DNA from: Campylobacteraceae bacterium | GTDB lineage: Bacteria > Campylobacterota > Campylobacteria > Campylobacterales > Arcobacteraceae | Reading direction: 5' to 3' | DNA length: 64,000 nucleotides | Assembly (NCBI GenBank): GCA_013215945.1 | Contig: JABSOM010000014.1 | Location: 1-64,000 of the forward strand | Shown here: positions 37,311 to 46,260 of the stretch, piece by piece | How positions within the stretch are numbered: position 1 is the first letter of the stretch | Layout of the letters: each line of letters begins with the position of its first letter | Position numbers and translations under genes: made by a program | Notes under the pieces: generated by a model | What the model saw: the letters and a program-made list of their open reading frames with translations, nothing else | What the model was told of the DNA's origin: nothing | Databases searched by the model: none

Positions 37311-38225
37311 ATGTTATTAAACATTGTAAAAACAACAACTTTACTCATACTAACTACTTGTATTTTAAATGCGGAAAACTTTAATGCACAAGCAGAAAAA
37401 GACAGAATTGCACTGATTGATTATTTTGAAGCAAAATTTGACGATCCTTTAAAAAACAGAAATACTTTTTTCCCTTATTCTACGGATTATGAATTAAATA
37501 ATTCTTATGTTACTGGTTTAAAACATCAAGATTTTGCAAAAGGAAATTATGCTTTTAATAAAGATGGAAAAGCACAATACGAAGAAATTAAAGAAATGCC
37601 TCCTTATGAAGATGATATTGAAGCAGGAGAAGAACTTTACAATAAAAAATTCTCAAATGGAAAAACCTTTGCTTCTTGTTTTCCAAATACACAAATTGCA
37701 GGAGATTATCCTAAGTTTATAGAAGAAAAACAAGAAGTTCTTACTTTAGGTATTGACATTAATAATTGTTTAGTAAAAAACAATGAAAAAAAATGGAAAA
37801 TGTCTAAAGGAAACATGGCGAAACTACAAGCTTATTTTTCTTTTGAGTCTATGGAAGCAAATAAAGATGTAGCTATTCAAATTAACTCTAAAGAAGCAGC
37901 GTTGGCATATGAGCGAGGTAAAGAATATTATTATACACAAAGAGGTTATTTAAAACTTTCTTGTGCATCATGTCATATTCAAGGTGCAGGTCAAAGAGTA
38001 AGAAATGAAAAACTGTCTCAATTGTTAGGGCAGACTACACATTTTCCTGTTTACAGACTTAAATGGAGTGGTTTAGGTACGCTTGAGCGACGAATGGGTG
38101 GATGTATTAAAGATGAGGGGCAAGTGCCACCTAGTGCTGAGAGTAAATACATGAAAGAACTTCTGTATTTTATGTCTTACATGTCAAATGGCATGAAAAT
38201 TGACGGCCCAGATATTAGAAAATAA
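37311..38225 (+). CDS. soxA: SoxA cytochrome c subunit
   Basis: A signal peptide (1-21) is followed by one canonical heme site CASCH (218-222) and the active-site Cys265 in RRMGGC, which binds the thiosulfate-derived sulfur in SoxA. The first heme site seen in diheme SoxA is lost here (FASCFPN near 120-126 has no CxxCH), so this is the monoheme type. It pairs with SoxX to form the SoxY-thiosulfonate link. AAGGAGAT precedes the ATG. Confidence 0.95.
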   Translation: MLLNIVKTTTLLILTTCILNAENFNAQAEKDRIALIDYFEAKFDDPLKNRNTFFPYSTDYELNNSYVTGLKHQDFAKGNYAFNKDGKAQYEEIKEMPPYEDDIEAGEELYNKKFSNGKTFASCFPNTQIAGDYPKFIEEKQEVLTLGIDINNCLVKNNEKKWKMSKGNMAKLQAYFSFESMEANKDVAIQINSKEAALAYERGKEYYYTQRGYLKLSCASCHIQGAGQRVRNEKLSQLLGQTTHFPVYRLKWSGLGTLERRMGGCIKDEGQVPPSAESKYMKELLYFMSYMSNGMKIDGPDIRK

Positions 38226-38234
38226 GGAAAGATT

Positions 38235-38687
38235 ATGAAAAAACAATTAAAACAAAGTTTAATTCTTCTAAGTACTGTTTTCTTTTTTACTGCGTGTTCA
38301 AGTAATTATGGAAATATGGCAAGTTCACCTTCTTATGATGGAGTTGCTAATCTTAATACAAAAAATGTTTGTAGTGTAAAAAACAATGGTATACAAAATG
38401 TTCTTGATACTGCTGTGAAATATAATGCAGTAGCAATCAAAAATGATTTAGAATTTATGCGTTTAGGTATGCGAAATTCACAATATATAAGTGCCATTAA
38501 TATGGCTTTAAAAACAGGAAGTAAAAATATAGATATTCTAAACAAAAAGAAGAAAAAAACAGGAAGTGTAAGTGTTGAGTATGCAACATGGAGAGCTTGT
38601 TCTTTTTCAATAGCTGCTTTACAACAGGCACAAGATGCAAAAACAACATGGAGACTAGCAGTTCCAGGTGATGGTTTTACGTATTAG
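38235..38687 (+). CDS. Small lipoprotein of the sox cluster
   Basis: The lipobox FFTAC (Cys21) marks an outer- or inner-membrane lipoprotein of 150 aa. The rest is helical with two further Cys (NVCSV near 46 and WRACSFS near 118) and a Lys-rich loop. It starts 9 bp after soxA, so it belongs to the operon. The position matches that of SoxAX-associated small proteins (SoxK-like) in other bacteria, but I cannot establish homology. Confidence 0.6.
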   Translation: MKKQLKQSLILLSTVFFFTACSSNYGNMASSPSYDGVANLNTKNVCSVKNNGIQNVLDTAVKYNAVAIKNDLEFMRLGMRNSQYISAINMALKTGSKNIDILNKKKKKTGSVSVEYATWRACSFSIAALQQAQDAKTTWRLAVPGDGFTY

Positions 38688-38703
38688 ATTATTATAAAAA
38701 TTT

Positions 38704-38726
38704 ATGGGCATGATTTTCATGCCCAT
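38704..38726 (+). terminator. Perfect 10-bp hairpin between the sox lipoprotein and rhodanese genes
   Basis: ATGGGCATGA (38704-38713), loop TTT, and TCATGCCCAT (38717-38726) form a GC-rich stem unusual for this genome. There is no T-tract after it. It is likely an RNA-processing or mRNA-stability element, or a partial attenuator, inside the sox operon. Confidence 0.6.
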
Positions 38727-38745
38727 GGATAAGAAGGATACTTCA

Positions 38746-39384
38746 ATGAAAATATTAAACAAATTTTACCTGGTCTTTTTTGCAGTGTTTTTCCTATCAC
38801 TCAATCTTATGGCAGATTTTATAGCCATATCTAAGGGCGTAAAAGAAGTAGAAATAACGCTAAATGAAGAAACATTTATTATTACACGTAATCAAAATAC
38901 AAACAATATTATTACTAAACTTTACAATACTACGTACAGAGGAATTCCTCAAGCTATGATTATAGAAAAAGGTATTGAAACCATCGGGGAATTAGAGTTT
39001 ATACAATATATGAAAGAAGCACAAAACAATGAGAATATTTTAATTATTGATTCAAGAACCCCTGGTTGGTATGAGAGATTAAGGATTCCAGGATCACTTA
39101 ATATTCCTTTTGAAAACTTTTACAATAAAGAAGATGCTATTGAAGTATTAGAAGATGATTTTAATGTTCTTCTAAATGAAGACAAAAGTTTAGATTTTAA
39201 GAATGCAGCCACACTTATTATTTACTGCAACGGATACTGGTGTGGACAAACACCAGCAATGATCAAAAATGCAAAATATTCTTTATTAAATTTAAAGTAT
39301 CCAAAAGAAAAAATAAAATATTACAGAGGTGGAATGCAAGCATGGACATCAATGGGATTTACCGTACATGGAGATGAGAAATAA
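38746..39384 (+). CDS. Periplasmic rhodanese-like protein
   Basis: I choose ATG 38746, 7 nt after AAGGA; a longer reading would begin inside the hairpin. A signal peptide (to about residue 23, LMADF) precedes a single rhodanese domain. DSRTPGWYERLRIPGSLNIP is followed by the active-site loop YCNGYWCGQTP. This loop has two Cys (CNGxxCGQ), a variant seen in some secreted rhodaneses. It probably handles sulfane sulfur for the Sox cycle. It lies between the lipoprotein gene and soxB. Confidence 0.85.
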   Translation: MKILNKFYLVFFAVFFLSLNLMADFIAISKGVKEVEITLNEETFIITRNQNTNNIITKLYNTTYRGIPQAMIIEKGIETIGELEFIQYMKEAQNNENILIIDSRTPGWYERLRIPGSLNIPFENFYNKEDAIEVLEDDFNVLLNEDKSLDFKNAATLIIYCNGYWCGQTPAMIKNAKYSLLNLKYPKEKIKYYRGGMQAWTSMGFTVHGDEK

Positions 39385-39419
39385 TATATTTTAAATAAAC
39401 GAAAATAAAAAGGTTTGAC

Positions 39420-41186
39420 ATGAGTAAATTAAGCAGAAGAGAATTTATATATATGATGGCAATTTTAGGAGCAAGTCCTATTTTTGCAAATTCACATTCT
39501 AAAGTAATGAAGAATAATAAACTTGAAGATTATTACAAGTTGGAGAGTTTTGGAAATGCTCGAATATTACATATGACAGATTCTCATGCACAATTATTGC
39601 CTGTATTTTTTAGAGAACCCAGTGTTAATCTTGGTTTTTATGATAATTATGGAAAACCTCCTCATATTGTAGGAGAGGCTTTGCTTGATTATTATGGAAT
39701 AAACGGCAATAAACGTTTAGAATATGCCTATTCATGTGTTAATTTCGAAAAACATGCGGAAGTTATGGGAAGAGTGGGTGGTTTTGCACAAATTAAAACG
39801 GTTGTAGATTATTTACGCTCAAGTTTTGGAGAAGAAAAAACACTTTTATTAGATGGTGGAGATACATGGCAAGGTAGTGCTACTGCATTATACACAAGAG
39901 GAAAAGACATGGTAGGGGCTATGAATCTTTTAGGCGTGGATATTGCTGTTGGTCATTGGGAATTTACGTATAAAGCAGAAGAAATATTGTCCAATATAAA
40001 AGACTTAGATGCAGAGTTTTTAGCGCAAAATATTTTTGTAAAAGAAGATGCTTTAATGGATGGAGCTGCTGCTTATGATGAAGATTCTGGTTTAGCATTT
40101 AAACCTTATACTATAAAAATGATGGGAAAATCAAGAGTAGCTATTATAGGACAGGCTTTTCCTTATACCACCATAGCAAATCCTCAAAGAAATATTCCAG
40201 ATTGGAGCTTTGGAATTAAAACAGATGAAATGCAAGAATTAGTAAACCTTATAAAAGAAGAAGAAAAACCAGATGCTATCATTTGTTTATCTCACAATGG
40301 TTTTGATGTGGATCAAAAAATGGCTAAAGTTGTTTCTGGTATTGATTTTATTATGGGAGGACATACCCATGATGGTGTTCCCCAAGAAGTTGGTGTTAAA
40401 AATGACAGTGGCATTACCTATGTATGTAATGCAGGGTCAAATGGAAAATTCATAAATGTTCTTGATTTAGACATTCAAAATGGAAAAATAAAAGATTTCA
40501 AATTTACCCTACTTCCTATTTTCTCAAATATTATTGAAGAGAATAAAGAAATGAAAGAATACATTAAAAAAGTTCGAGCACCTTTTATTAAAGACTTAAC
40601 AAGAGTAATTGCAACAACAGATGAAACGCTGTACAGAAGAGGTAATTTTAATGGTTCTTGGGATCAAATCATTTGTGATGCACTTATTGATGTGAAAGGT
40701 GCAGATATATCTCTCTCTCCTGGTTTTAGATGGGGTACTACCATCATGAAAGGCCAAAGCATAAACTTTGATGATCTAATGACACAAACAGCAATAACTT
40801 ATCCAGAGACCTATTTAAGAGAAATGAGTGGGGAGAGAATAAAAGCCATCTTAGAAGATGTAGCTGATAATTTATTTAATGCCGATCCTTTTTATCAACA
40901 AGGGGGAGACATGGTAAGAACAGGTGGAATTTCTTATCGTTTTAATCCTACAGCACAAATGGGAAAAAGAGTTACTAATATTCATCTAACAAAAAACAAT
41001 AAACCCCTAGAAGCTAAGAAAATGTATAAAGTTGCTGGTTGGTCAACGGTAGGTTCAGTATCAGAAGGTGAGCCTATTTGGGAGACAGTAGAAGTATATT
41101 TAAAAAACATGAAACATATTAGTAATCTTAAAATTGACACTCCTGATTTAGTTGGAGTAAAAGGAAATCCTGGAATCAGATTATAA
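39420..41186 (+). CDS. soxB: SoxB thiol sulfate hydrolase
   Basis: The Tat leader LSRREFIYMM is followed by a 5'-nucleotidase-like dimetal hydrolase. Metal motifs are DSH (54-56), DGGDTWQGS (145-153), GHWEF (178-182) and GGHTHDG (near 312). At 588 aa it matches SoxB. It releases sulfate from SoxY-cysteine-S-thiosulfonate in the periplasm. Its stop overlaps the ATG of the next gene (TAATG), showing translational coupling. Confidence 0.97.
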   Translation: MSKLSRREFIYMMAILGASPIFANSHSKVMKNNKLEDYYKLESFGNARILHMTDSHAQLLPVFFREPSVNLGFYDNYGKPPHIVGEALLDYYGINGNKRLEYAYSCVNFEKHAEVMGRVGGFAQIKTVVDYLRSSFGEEKTLLLDGGDTWQGSATALYTRGKDMVGAMNLLGVDIAVGHWEFTYKAEEILSNIKDLDAEFLAQNIFVKEDALMDGAAAYDEDSGLAFKPYTIKMMGKSRVAIIGQAFPYTTIANPQRNIPDWSFGIKTDEMQELVNLIKEEEKPDAIICLSHNGFDVDQKMAKVVSGIDFIMGGHTHDGVPQEVGVKNDSGITYVCNAGSNGKFINVLDLDIQNGKIKDFKFTLLPIFSNIIEENKEMKEYIKKVRAPFIKDLTRVIATTDETLYRRGNFNGSWDQIICDALIDVKGADISLSPGFRWGTTIMKGQSINFDDLMTQTAITYPETYLREMSGERIKAILEDVADNLFNADPFYQQGGDMVRTGGISYRFNPTAQMGKRVTNIHLTKNNKPLEAKKMYKVAGWSTVGSVSEGEPIWETVEVYLKNMKHISNLKIDTPDLVGVKGNPGIRL

Positions 41187-41977
41187 TGTTTTTCAAAGTA
41201 CTTTTCTTTTTTAGTCTTTTTTGCATTTCTCTTTTTGCCTCTTATGAAGATGGCAAAAAGATTTTTAAGAAAAATTGTGCTTCTTGTCACTTAGAATATA
41301 TTCCGATGAAAACCTTAAAAATTAACTTCTATGAAAAAAACAATACCTTGTTAAATCTTAGAGCGCCTACTGTAAATATGTTAACGTATGCACTATTAAG
41401 AGGTCCTAAACACTTAGGTTCAACAGATGATAAAGAAATGCAACAGATAGAAATTGAAGAATTTTTATCAGATTATTTATCCAATCCCAGCCCTGAAAAT
41501 AGTATTTGTGACCCGTATATTTCTAAGCACTATGATAAAAAAATGAAAATCAAAAAAGCTTTAAAGGAAGAAGAATTAAGTGCATTGGCACTTTATTTTA
41601 TGAATTTTGATACGTTTTTCAAAGGAAAAATCAAAAAAGATAAAAAATCATTAGTTTCGTATACAAAAGAATTAAAATTAGCTAAAAAACACAATAAACA
41701 CCTTTTAGTTTATGCCCACAGCCCTACTTGTTATTTTTGTAAAAAAATGGAAAAGAATGTTTTTACGCTAAGTAGTATTAAGAATGCAATTAAAGACGAT
41801 TATGTTTTTATAAAAATCAATGTGGATAAAAATATTCTTCCTTTTTCTTTACAAGAAAAATACAAAGGAATTACTCCCACTTTTTTTATTCTAAATAATA
41901 AAAAAGAACTACTGCATAAATACCCAGGTTCATGGAGCAAAAAAGATTTTTTAGATATTTTGAAAGAGAGTTTATAA
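41186..41977 (+). CDS. Cytochrome c-thioredoxin fusion (SoxW-like)
   Basis: A signal peptide (1-18) is followed by a heme site CASCH at 31-35 in a monoheme cytochrome c domain (20-145). A thioredoxin-like domain (155-263) has CYFC at 182-185. This resembles SoxW/SoxV-type thiol proteins that keep SoxYZ reduced, with a built-in electron-carrying heme. The ATG overlaps the soxB stop. The fusion itself is the unusual point; the substrate is inferred from context. Confidence 0.8.
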   Translation: MFFKVLFFFSLFCISLFASYEDGKKIFKKNCASCHLEYIPMKTLKINFYEKNNTLLNLRAPTVNMLTYALLRGPKHLGSTDDKEMQQIEIEEFLSDYLSNPSPENSICDPYISKHYDKKMKIKKALKEEELSALALYFMNFDTFFKGKIKKDKKSLVSYTKELKLAKKHNKHLLVYAHSPTCYFCKKMEKNVFTLSSIKNAIKDDYVFIKINVDKNILPFSLQEKYKGITPTFFILNNKKELLHKYPGSWSKKDFLDILKESL

Positions 41978-41978
41978 A

Positions 41979-42431
41979 ATGAGAAAACTTGGAAAAATAG
42001 AAGAAATCTTCTCAAGTACTAAAGAAAATAATTCAAAAATACGTCCTATTGTCAAAAAACTGATTATGATCAAAAATCATGGAATTAAAAACGACAAATT
42101 CGCACAAAAAAATACCAATAAAGAAGTTATGTTAATCTCAAAAGAAGCTTATTCAATAGCTAAAAAACACAGTATTATTCTTAAAATGGGATCTTTAGGC
42201 GAAAATATTTTACTTGATTTTAACCCACAAGAGTTAAAAGTAGGAAGCATTTTAATCATAGATGAAGTACAATTGTTACTAACTCAAGCTTGCACAATAT
42301 GTAAACATTTAAGCGTATATAATGAAAACCTACCAAAATTATTAGCATATAATAGAGGCATCTATTGCAAGATTTTAAACAATGGTTTCATAGAAAAAAA
42401 TGCCAATGTTTTTATAAAGGATGAATCATGA
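41979..42431 (+). CDS. MOSC-like domain protein
   Basis: At 150 aa it follows the MOSC pattern: GIKNDKFAQKN (near 35-45), EVMLISKEAYS, a segment MGSLGENILLDF (near 70), GSILIIDEVQLLLTQ, and the Cys pair in ACTICKHL. MOSC domains bind or deliver Mo cofactor or sulfur. It starts 1 nt after the cytochrome-thioredoxin gene and overlaps the next gene by 4 nt, so it belongs to the sox operon. A role with SoxC maturation is a guess. Confidence 0.65.
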   Translation: MRKLGKIEEIFSSTKENNSKIRPIVKKLIMIKNHGIKNDKFAQKNTNKEVMLISKEAYSIAKKHSIILKMGSLGENILLDFNPQELKVGSILIIDEVQLLLTQACTICKHLSVYNENLPKLLAYNRGIYCKILNNGFIEKNANVFIKDES

Positions 42432-42865
42432 AAAAAATTTTATTACTTTTAGTATTTTCTTGTCTACTTTTTTCAAAATCAAATTTTGAACAGCCCTATC
42501 CTACTTTTGATCAGCCAAGAAAAGTAGTAATGCAGCTGTATAAATCAGATCTAAAAACAGTTAATCAAACATTAAATGTTATTTACAATATTCAAAAAGA
42601 GTACCCAAGTGAAAGTTTACAAATTACTGTTGTTGCTTATGGTGATGGAATGAGAGCTATTAAAAAAGATTATGATGAACAAACGCTTTTAAGAATCACT
42701 TCCCTCATGGAATATGAGGTTGAATTTATTGGGTGTAGAAATACTATGGAAACACTTCATTGGGTGGATAAAGATTTTATTGATGGTGTTTCTTTTGTAC
42801 AAGCTGGAATTGTTGAAGTCATTGAAAAAAAGGTGGCTGGATATATAGGCGTTGTACCTTTTTAA
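42428..42865 (+). CDS. Periplasmic DsrE-like protein
   Basis: A signal peptide (to about residue 16) precedes a DsrE/F-type domain: KVVMQLYKSD, LNVIYNIQKEYP, LQITVVAYGDGMRAI, and a Cys in EFIGCRNTM. DsrE-type proteins move persulfide sulfur; here export suggests a periplasmic role with Sox. It overlaps the MOSC gene by 4 nt (ATGA). Confidence 0.75.
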   Translation: MKKILLLLVFSCLLFSKSNFEQPYPTFDQPRKVVMQLYKSDLKTVNQTLNVIYNIQKEYPSESLQITVVAYGDGMRAIKKDYDEQTLLRITSLMEYEVEFIGCRNTMETLHWVDKDFIDGVSFVQAGIVEVIEKKVAGYIGVVPF

Positions 42866-42886
42866 TGCCTAAAAAAAGGAAAAAAG

Positions 42887-43654
42887 ATGTTAAAACAACT
42901 ATTTATACTGGTATTTTTAATTACGTGTTCTTATGCAAACAAAACTTATGAAAGTGCTTGTGATACAAATAATGATCAATTCATTTTTTCTAAATCAGAA
43001 TGCATTAATTATGTATATGAAGAAGCAGATGATGAAAACAACTTAATTATATTTCTACATGGTTCTTGGAATGAAGGTACAAATATTCTTAAAAAGTATA
43101 CTCCTTTGATGGAAGACCTTGTTTTAAATACAGATGTAAGTACTATAGTCATTGCTTTACCTGGTTATTCAAAATCCTCTACTAATGTTTTTCAAGCTAT
43201 TGGCAAAAAAGGTTTTTCTTCTTTAATTTATACAAAAGAATATTTGGACTTAATAAAAGATGTAATTTTACAATTAAAAGAGAAATACAAAAAGAAAACA
43301 CTAACTCTAGTAGCTCATTCAGCAGGAGCTTCTTTAGGCACTACTCTTTATGGTTATGACAATACACTTATTCAAAACATGATTTCAATTGCTGGTTCAT
43401 ATACTACAGACACAAAGAATTCAAATCTTTTATCTGCAAACAAAACCTATAAAAATATTAATAAAAAATCCAAACTTATATTAATTTATGGAGATAAAGA
43501 CAAAATATCACCTCCTAAAAAAAGCAAAGATTTTTATGCTTTAGTAAAAAAAGAACAAGTCAATGTAAAACTCATTGAAGTAAAAAATGCAGTACATTTA
43601 AATCTTGAATTACGAGAAGAAGTTATGGATGAAATTTTGGAATTATTAGAATAA
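42887..43654 (+). CDS. Secreted alpha/beta hydrolase at the end of the sox region
   Basis: A signal peptide (1-17) precedes the hydrolase fold: IIFLHGSWNEG (54-64), nucleophile Ser145 in VAHSAGAS, Asp in YGDKDKISPP (near 205), and His in AVHLNLEL (near 237). The 255 aa fit a lipase/esterase-like enzyme. It is 21 bp after the DsrE-like gene, so probably cotranscribed. Its link to sulfur metabolism is unclear. Confidence 0.8.
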   Translation: MLKQLFILVFLITCSYANKTYESACDTNNDQFIFSKSECINYVYEEADDENNLIIFLHGSWNEGTNILKKYTPLMEDLVLNTDVSTIVIALPGYSKSSTNVFQAIGKKGFSSLIYTKEYLDLIKDVILQLKEKYKKKTLTLVAHSAGASLGTTLYGYDNTLIQNMISIAGSYTTDTKNSNLLSANKTYKNINKKSKLILIYGDKDKISPPKKSKDFYALVKKEQVNVKLIEVKNAVHLNLELREEVMDEILELLE

Positions 43655-43734
43655 AAATAAAACGTACTATTGATAAGTCTTTCTAAATGATTTCAAAAAT
43701 AGCATTGTTTTTTTTCAACATAATTATTTGACTT

Positions 43735-44748
43735 TTATGACTGTTTATTTAGAAGTTTGTATTCATAAGCACAGCTAATAAAATGTTCAATTAAACAATG
43801 ACTTTTATCTTTTAATGCAGAGCGTTCAGGTTGAAAAGCTGTGGCAATAAAAAATCTGTTTTCTTTTATTTCTAAGGCTTTTACTTCTTTATTTTTATTC
43901 ATAGCTACAAGTGTCATTGCAGAATTATTAAATATGTGCGCATACTTAGAATTCAAAACATAATTTCCTTCAAATTCTTCTTTAATATGCTGCTTGTTGT
44001 ATATTTTTTTTAAAAAAGAATTATTAGATAAAAAAACATCAGCTTCTTTTTCTTCTGTAATAGAAGGAAGTATAGTAAACAGTGGCATACTTGCGTCTTT
44101 GTTCACTTCTTGATGTTCTGCATTTTCATAGTCCAATTCATTTCGTGCAAATTCAATAGCCGTATATTGGTATCCTGCACACGTACCTAAAAAAGGGACA
44201 TTATTTGTACGTGCAAAATTGATAGCGTTTAAAACACCTTGCATACTTTGATAAGGACTAGAAGGTGCACACCAAATAGCATCAAATTTTTTTAAATGTT
44301 TAATATTTACACGTCTGGTATCAATCCATGAAAAATCAACATCAATCTGTGTTTTACTGTAGGATAAAGAAAAAGCTTGTTCAATACTAATATGAGCCGT
44401 AACTTTTTCATTATAATCACCAATGATTGCTATTTTTACTGTTTTTGGATTGTTCTTTTGATTTTCAAATTCTTCTTGTTCTTCTTTTACAAAATGTGCA
44501 AGTATTATTTTGTACAAGTCATGGATTAAAGTACTTGCAACTCCATATTTTACTGCCAATTCGTTTTTTGATTCAAGTATTTCTTTTAATCGATTAGCAT
44601 CTTTTATTTCTTGCAAACTTTTTTTAAACTTTGCTGCTTCTTGTACATATAAAGAACGTTTTGCAAGAAGTTGAACGATTTTATCATCCAGTACGTCTAT
44701 ACTTTTTCTTATATCTTTCAGGTTCTTGCAATTTTTTACTTCAAACAT
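43735..44748 (-). CDS. Chorismate mutase domain fused to a CTP-synthase-C-terminal-like amidotransferase domain
   Basis: Residues 8-90 are an AroQ-type chorismate mutase: RKSIDVLDDKIVQLLAKRSLY, then VQEAAKFKK, then LIHDLYKIILAHFV. Residues 102-337 resemble the class I glutamine amidotransferase half of CTP synthase, with KIAIIGDYNEKVTAHISIEQA and the nucleophile-type Cys190 in LGTCAGYQY. The catalytic His-x-Glu motif (HPE) is replaced by Gln306-Pro-Glu in AFQPERSAL, so ordinary glutaminase activity is unlikely. It matches the family annotated as CTP-synthase C-terminal-region-related (seleno)proteins, with an added mutase domain. The first domain could convert chorismate to prephenate. It is separate from any aromatic operon here. 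Confidence 0.8.
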   Translation of the reverse strand: MFEVKNCKNLKDIRKSIDVLDDKIVQLLAKRSLYVQEAAKFKKSLQEIKDANRLKEILESKNELAVKYGVASTLIHDLYKIILAHFVKEEQEEFENQKNNPKTVKIAIIGDYNEKVTAHISIEQAFSLSYSKTQIDVDFSWIDTRRVNIKHLKKFDAIWCAPSSPYQSMQGVLNAINFARTNNVPFLGTCAGYQYTAIEFARNELDYENAEHQEVNKDASMPLFTILPSITEEKEADVFLSNNSFLKKIYNKQHIKEEFEGNYVLNSKYAHIFNNSAMTLVAMNKNKEVKALEIKENRFFIATAFQPERSALKDKSHCLIEHFISCAYEYKLLNKQS

Positions 44749-44802
44749 TAAGTTTCCTTAATAATAAAAAATTATCTTATAATGATTTTAGCACAGTAAT
44801 AC

Positions 44803-45537
44803 TTATGACAAAATAGAATATTTTTCAACAATTCCAATTATATTTTGCGCTGTTTCTTCAATATTTTGTTTTTTAATACGAACACTTGTGCCAGATATCC
44901 CAACAGCAGCTATTAAAATATTGTCTTTATTAAATAAAGGAACCCCAATACAACACATAGAATCTTGAAATTCACTGTTATCTATTGAATAACCTTTTTC
45001 TCTAATATTGTTTAAGTCCTTTTTTAAAGCTGCTAAATTGGTGATTGTATTATTTGTCCATTGTTTTAAACGCATCTTATTTAAATCATAATTTCCAAAA
45101 GCTAAAATAGATTTGCCAAGCGCACTTGAATGAACAGGAAAATATAAACCAATATTATTTCTTGTTTTTAAATCGCGATCTGAGCGATCAATTTGATTTA
45201 AATACAATACTTTATTATTGTGAATAATGCCTAAATAAGCACATTCATTGGTAAGAGAAAAAATATCTTCCAATAAATTTTGTGTATTTTTAACCAAGAG
45301 CTCAATTTTCGTATTTTTAATGGCATTGTTTTCCAAATCACAAGCAATAATTTCATTGCTGTTTTCTAAATACTCAATAAAATTCTCATTTTTAAGTGTC
45401 TGAAGTAGTCTAGACATAGTACTTTTGTCAATACTCAAACGTTCACATAAGGTTTTTGCAAGTATGGGTTTAGAATAAGAAAGAATCTCTTTATAAAGTA
45501 TTAATCCTTTACTTAAGGATTTAATTTCTTTTGGCAT
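44803..45537 (-). CDS. IclR family transcriptional regulator
   Basis: The N-terminal winged helix (LCERLSIDKSTMSRLLQTLKNENFIEYLE, about residues 33-61) and the C-terminal effector domain (LNQIDRSDRDLKTRNNIGLYFPVHSSALGKSILA) are complete at 244 aa. It may control the neighbouring pfpI-like and mutase-fusion genes on the same strand; the effector is unknown. Confidence 0.93.
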   Translation of the reverse strand: MPKEIKSLSKGLILYKEILSYSKPILAKTLCERLSIDKSTMSRLLQTLKNENFIEYLENSNEIIACDLENNAIKNTKIELLVKNTQNLLEDIFSLTNECAYLGIIHNNKVLYLNQIDRSDRDLKTRNNIGLYFPVHSSALGKSILAFGNYDLNKMRLKQWTNNTITNLAALKKDLNNIREKGYSIDNSEFQDSMCCIGVPLFNKDNILIAAVGISGTSVRIKKQNIEETAQNIIGIVEKYSILS

Positions 45538-45564
45538 GTATAGCCTTTTTGATTATTATAAGCA

Positions 45565-45584
45565 AAGTGTGATTAAACACACTT
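45565..45584 (-). terminator. Hairpin after the DJ-1/PfpI gene
   Basis: On the minus strand AAGTGTG and CACACTT form a 7-bp stem with a 6-nt loop, 10 bp after the stop of the PfpI-like gene and before the iclR start. The following sequence is only moderately T-rich. Confidence 0.5.
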
Positions 45585-45593
45585 AACTTAGGT

Positions 45594-46157
45594 CTATTTA
45601 AGAAGTTCGTGAAATTTAGCCAACCATTTAGGGTGTGCAGGCCAAGCAGCTGCTGTTACTAAATTACCATCAACATGTGCATCTTCGAAACCAATATCAA
45701 TCCACTCACCACCAGCTAAATTAAGATCAGGAGCACAAGCAGGATAAGCTGAACATTTTTTATCTTTTACAATTTGTGCTGCTACTAGAACTTGAATACC
45801 ATGGCAAACAGAAGCAATGGGTTTGTTTGCATCATTAAATTCATTGGTAATATCAAGTACTCTTTGCTCTAAACGAATATACTCAGGAGCACGACCACCA
45901 GGGATTAATAAAGCATCATAATTTTTTGTATTTACATCATCAAATGTAGCATTCAAAGCAAAGTTATGTCCAGGTTTTTCTGTATAGGTTTGATCCCCTT
46001 CAAAATCATGAATAGCTGTTTTTATAGTATCACCTGCAACTTTATTTGGACAAACAACATCTACTGTATGTCCCAACATTAATAAACATTGGTAAGGAAC
46101 CATAATTTCATAATCTTCAACAAAATCTCCTGCAATAATCAAAATCTTTTTACTCAT
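45594..46157 (-). CDS. DJ-1/PfpI family protein
   Basis: The 187 aa carry LIPGGRAPEYIR (84-95) and the nucleophile elbow SVCHGIQVL, with Cys118-His119. The acidic partner is Glu17 in EDYE. The family includes proteases, glyoxalases, deglycases and chaperones; the exact activity cannot be stated. The next gene upstream is NIPSNAP, 103 bp away. Confidence 0.9.
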   Translation of the reverse strand: MSKKILIIAGDFVEDYEIMVPYQCLLMLGHTVDVVCPNKVAGDTIKTAIHDFEGDQTYTEKPGHNFALNATFDDVNTKNYDALLIPGGRAPEYIRLEQRVLDITNEFNDANKPIASVCHGIQVLVAAQIVKDKKCSAYPACAPDLNLAGGEWIDIGFEDAHVDGNLVTAAAWPAHPKWLAKFHELLK

Positions 46158-46260
46158 ATTTTTTCCTTTAATTTTCGATATCCTAATAATAAAGTATCTC
46201 TAATTAAAAAAAAATTTATACAAAAAGTAGTTTTTACAGTTTCACATAGTGAAACTTCTT

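Noticed and set aside
38704-38745. Longer N-terminus of the rhodanese protein starting inside the hairpin
   Set aside because: The signal peptide and AAGGA ribosome site fit ATG 38746.
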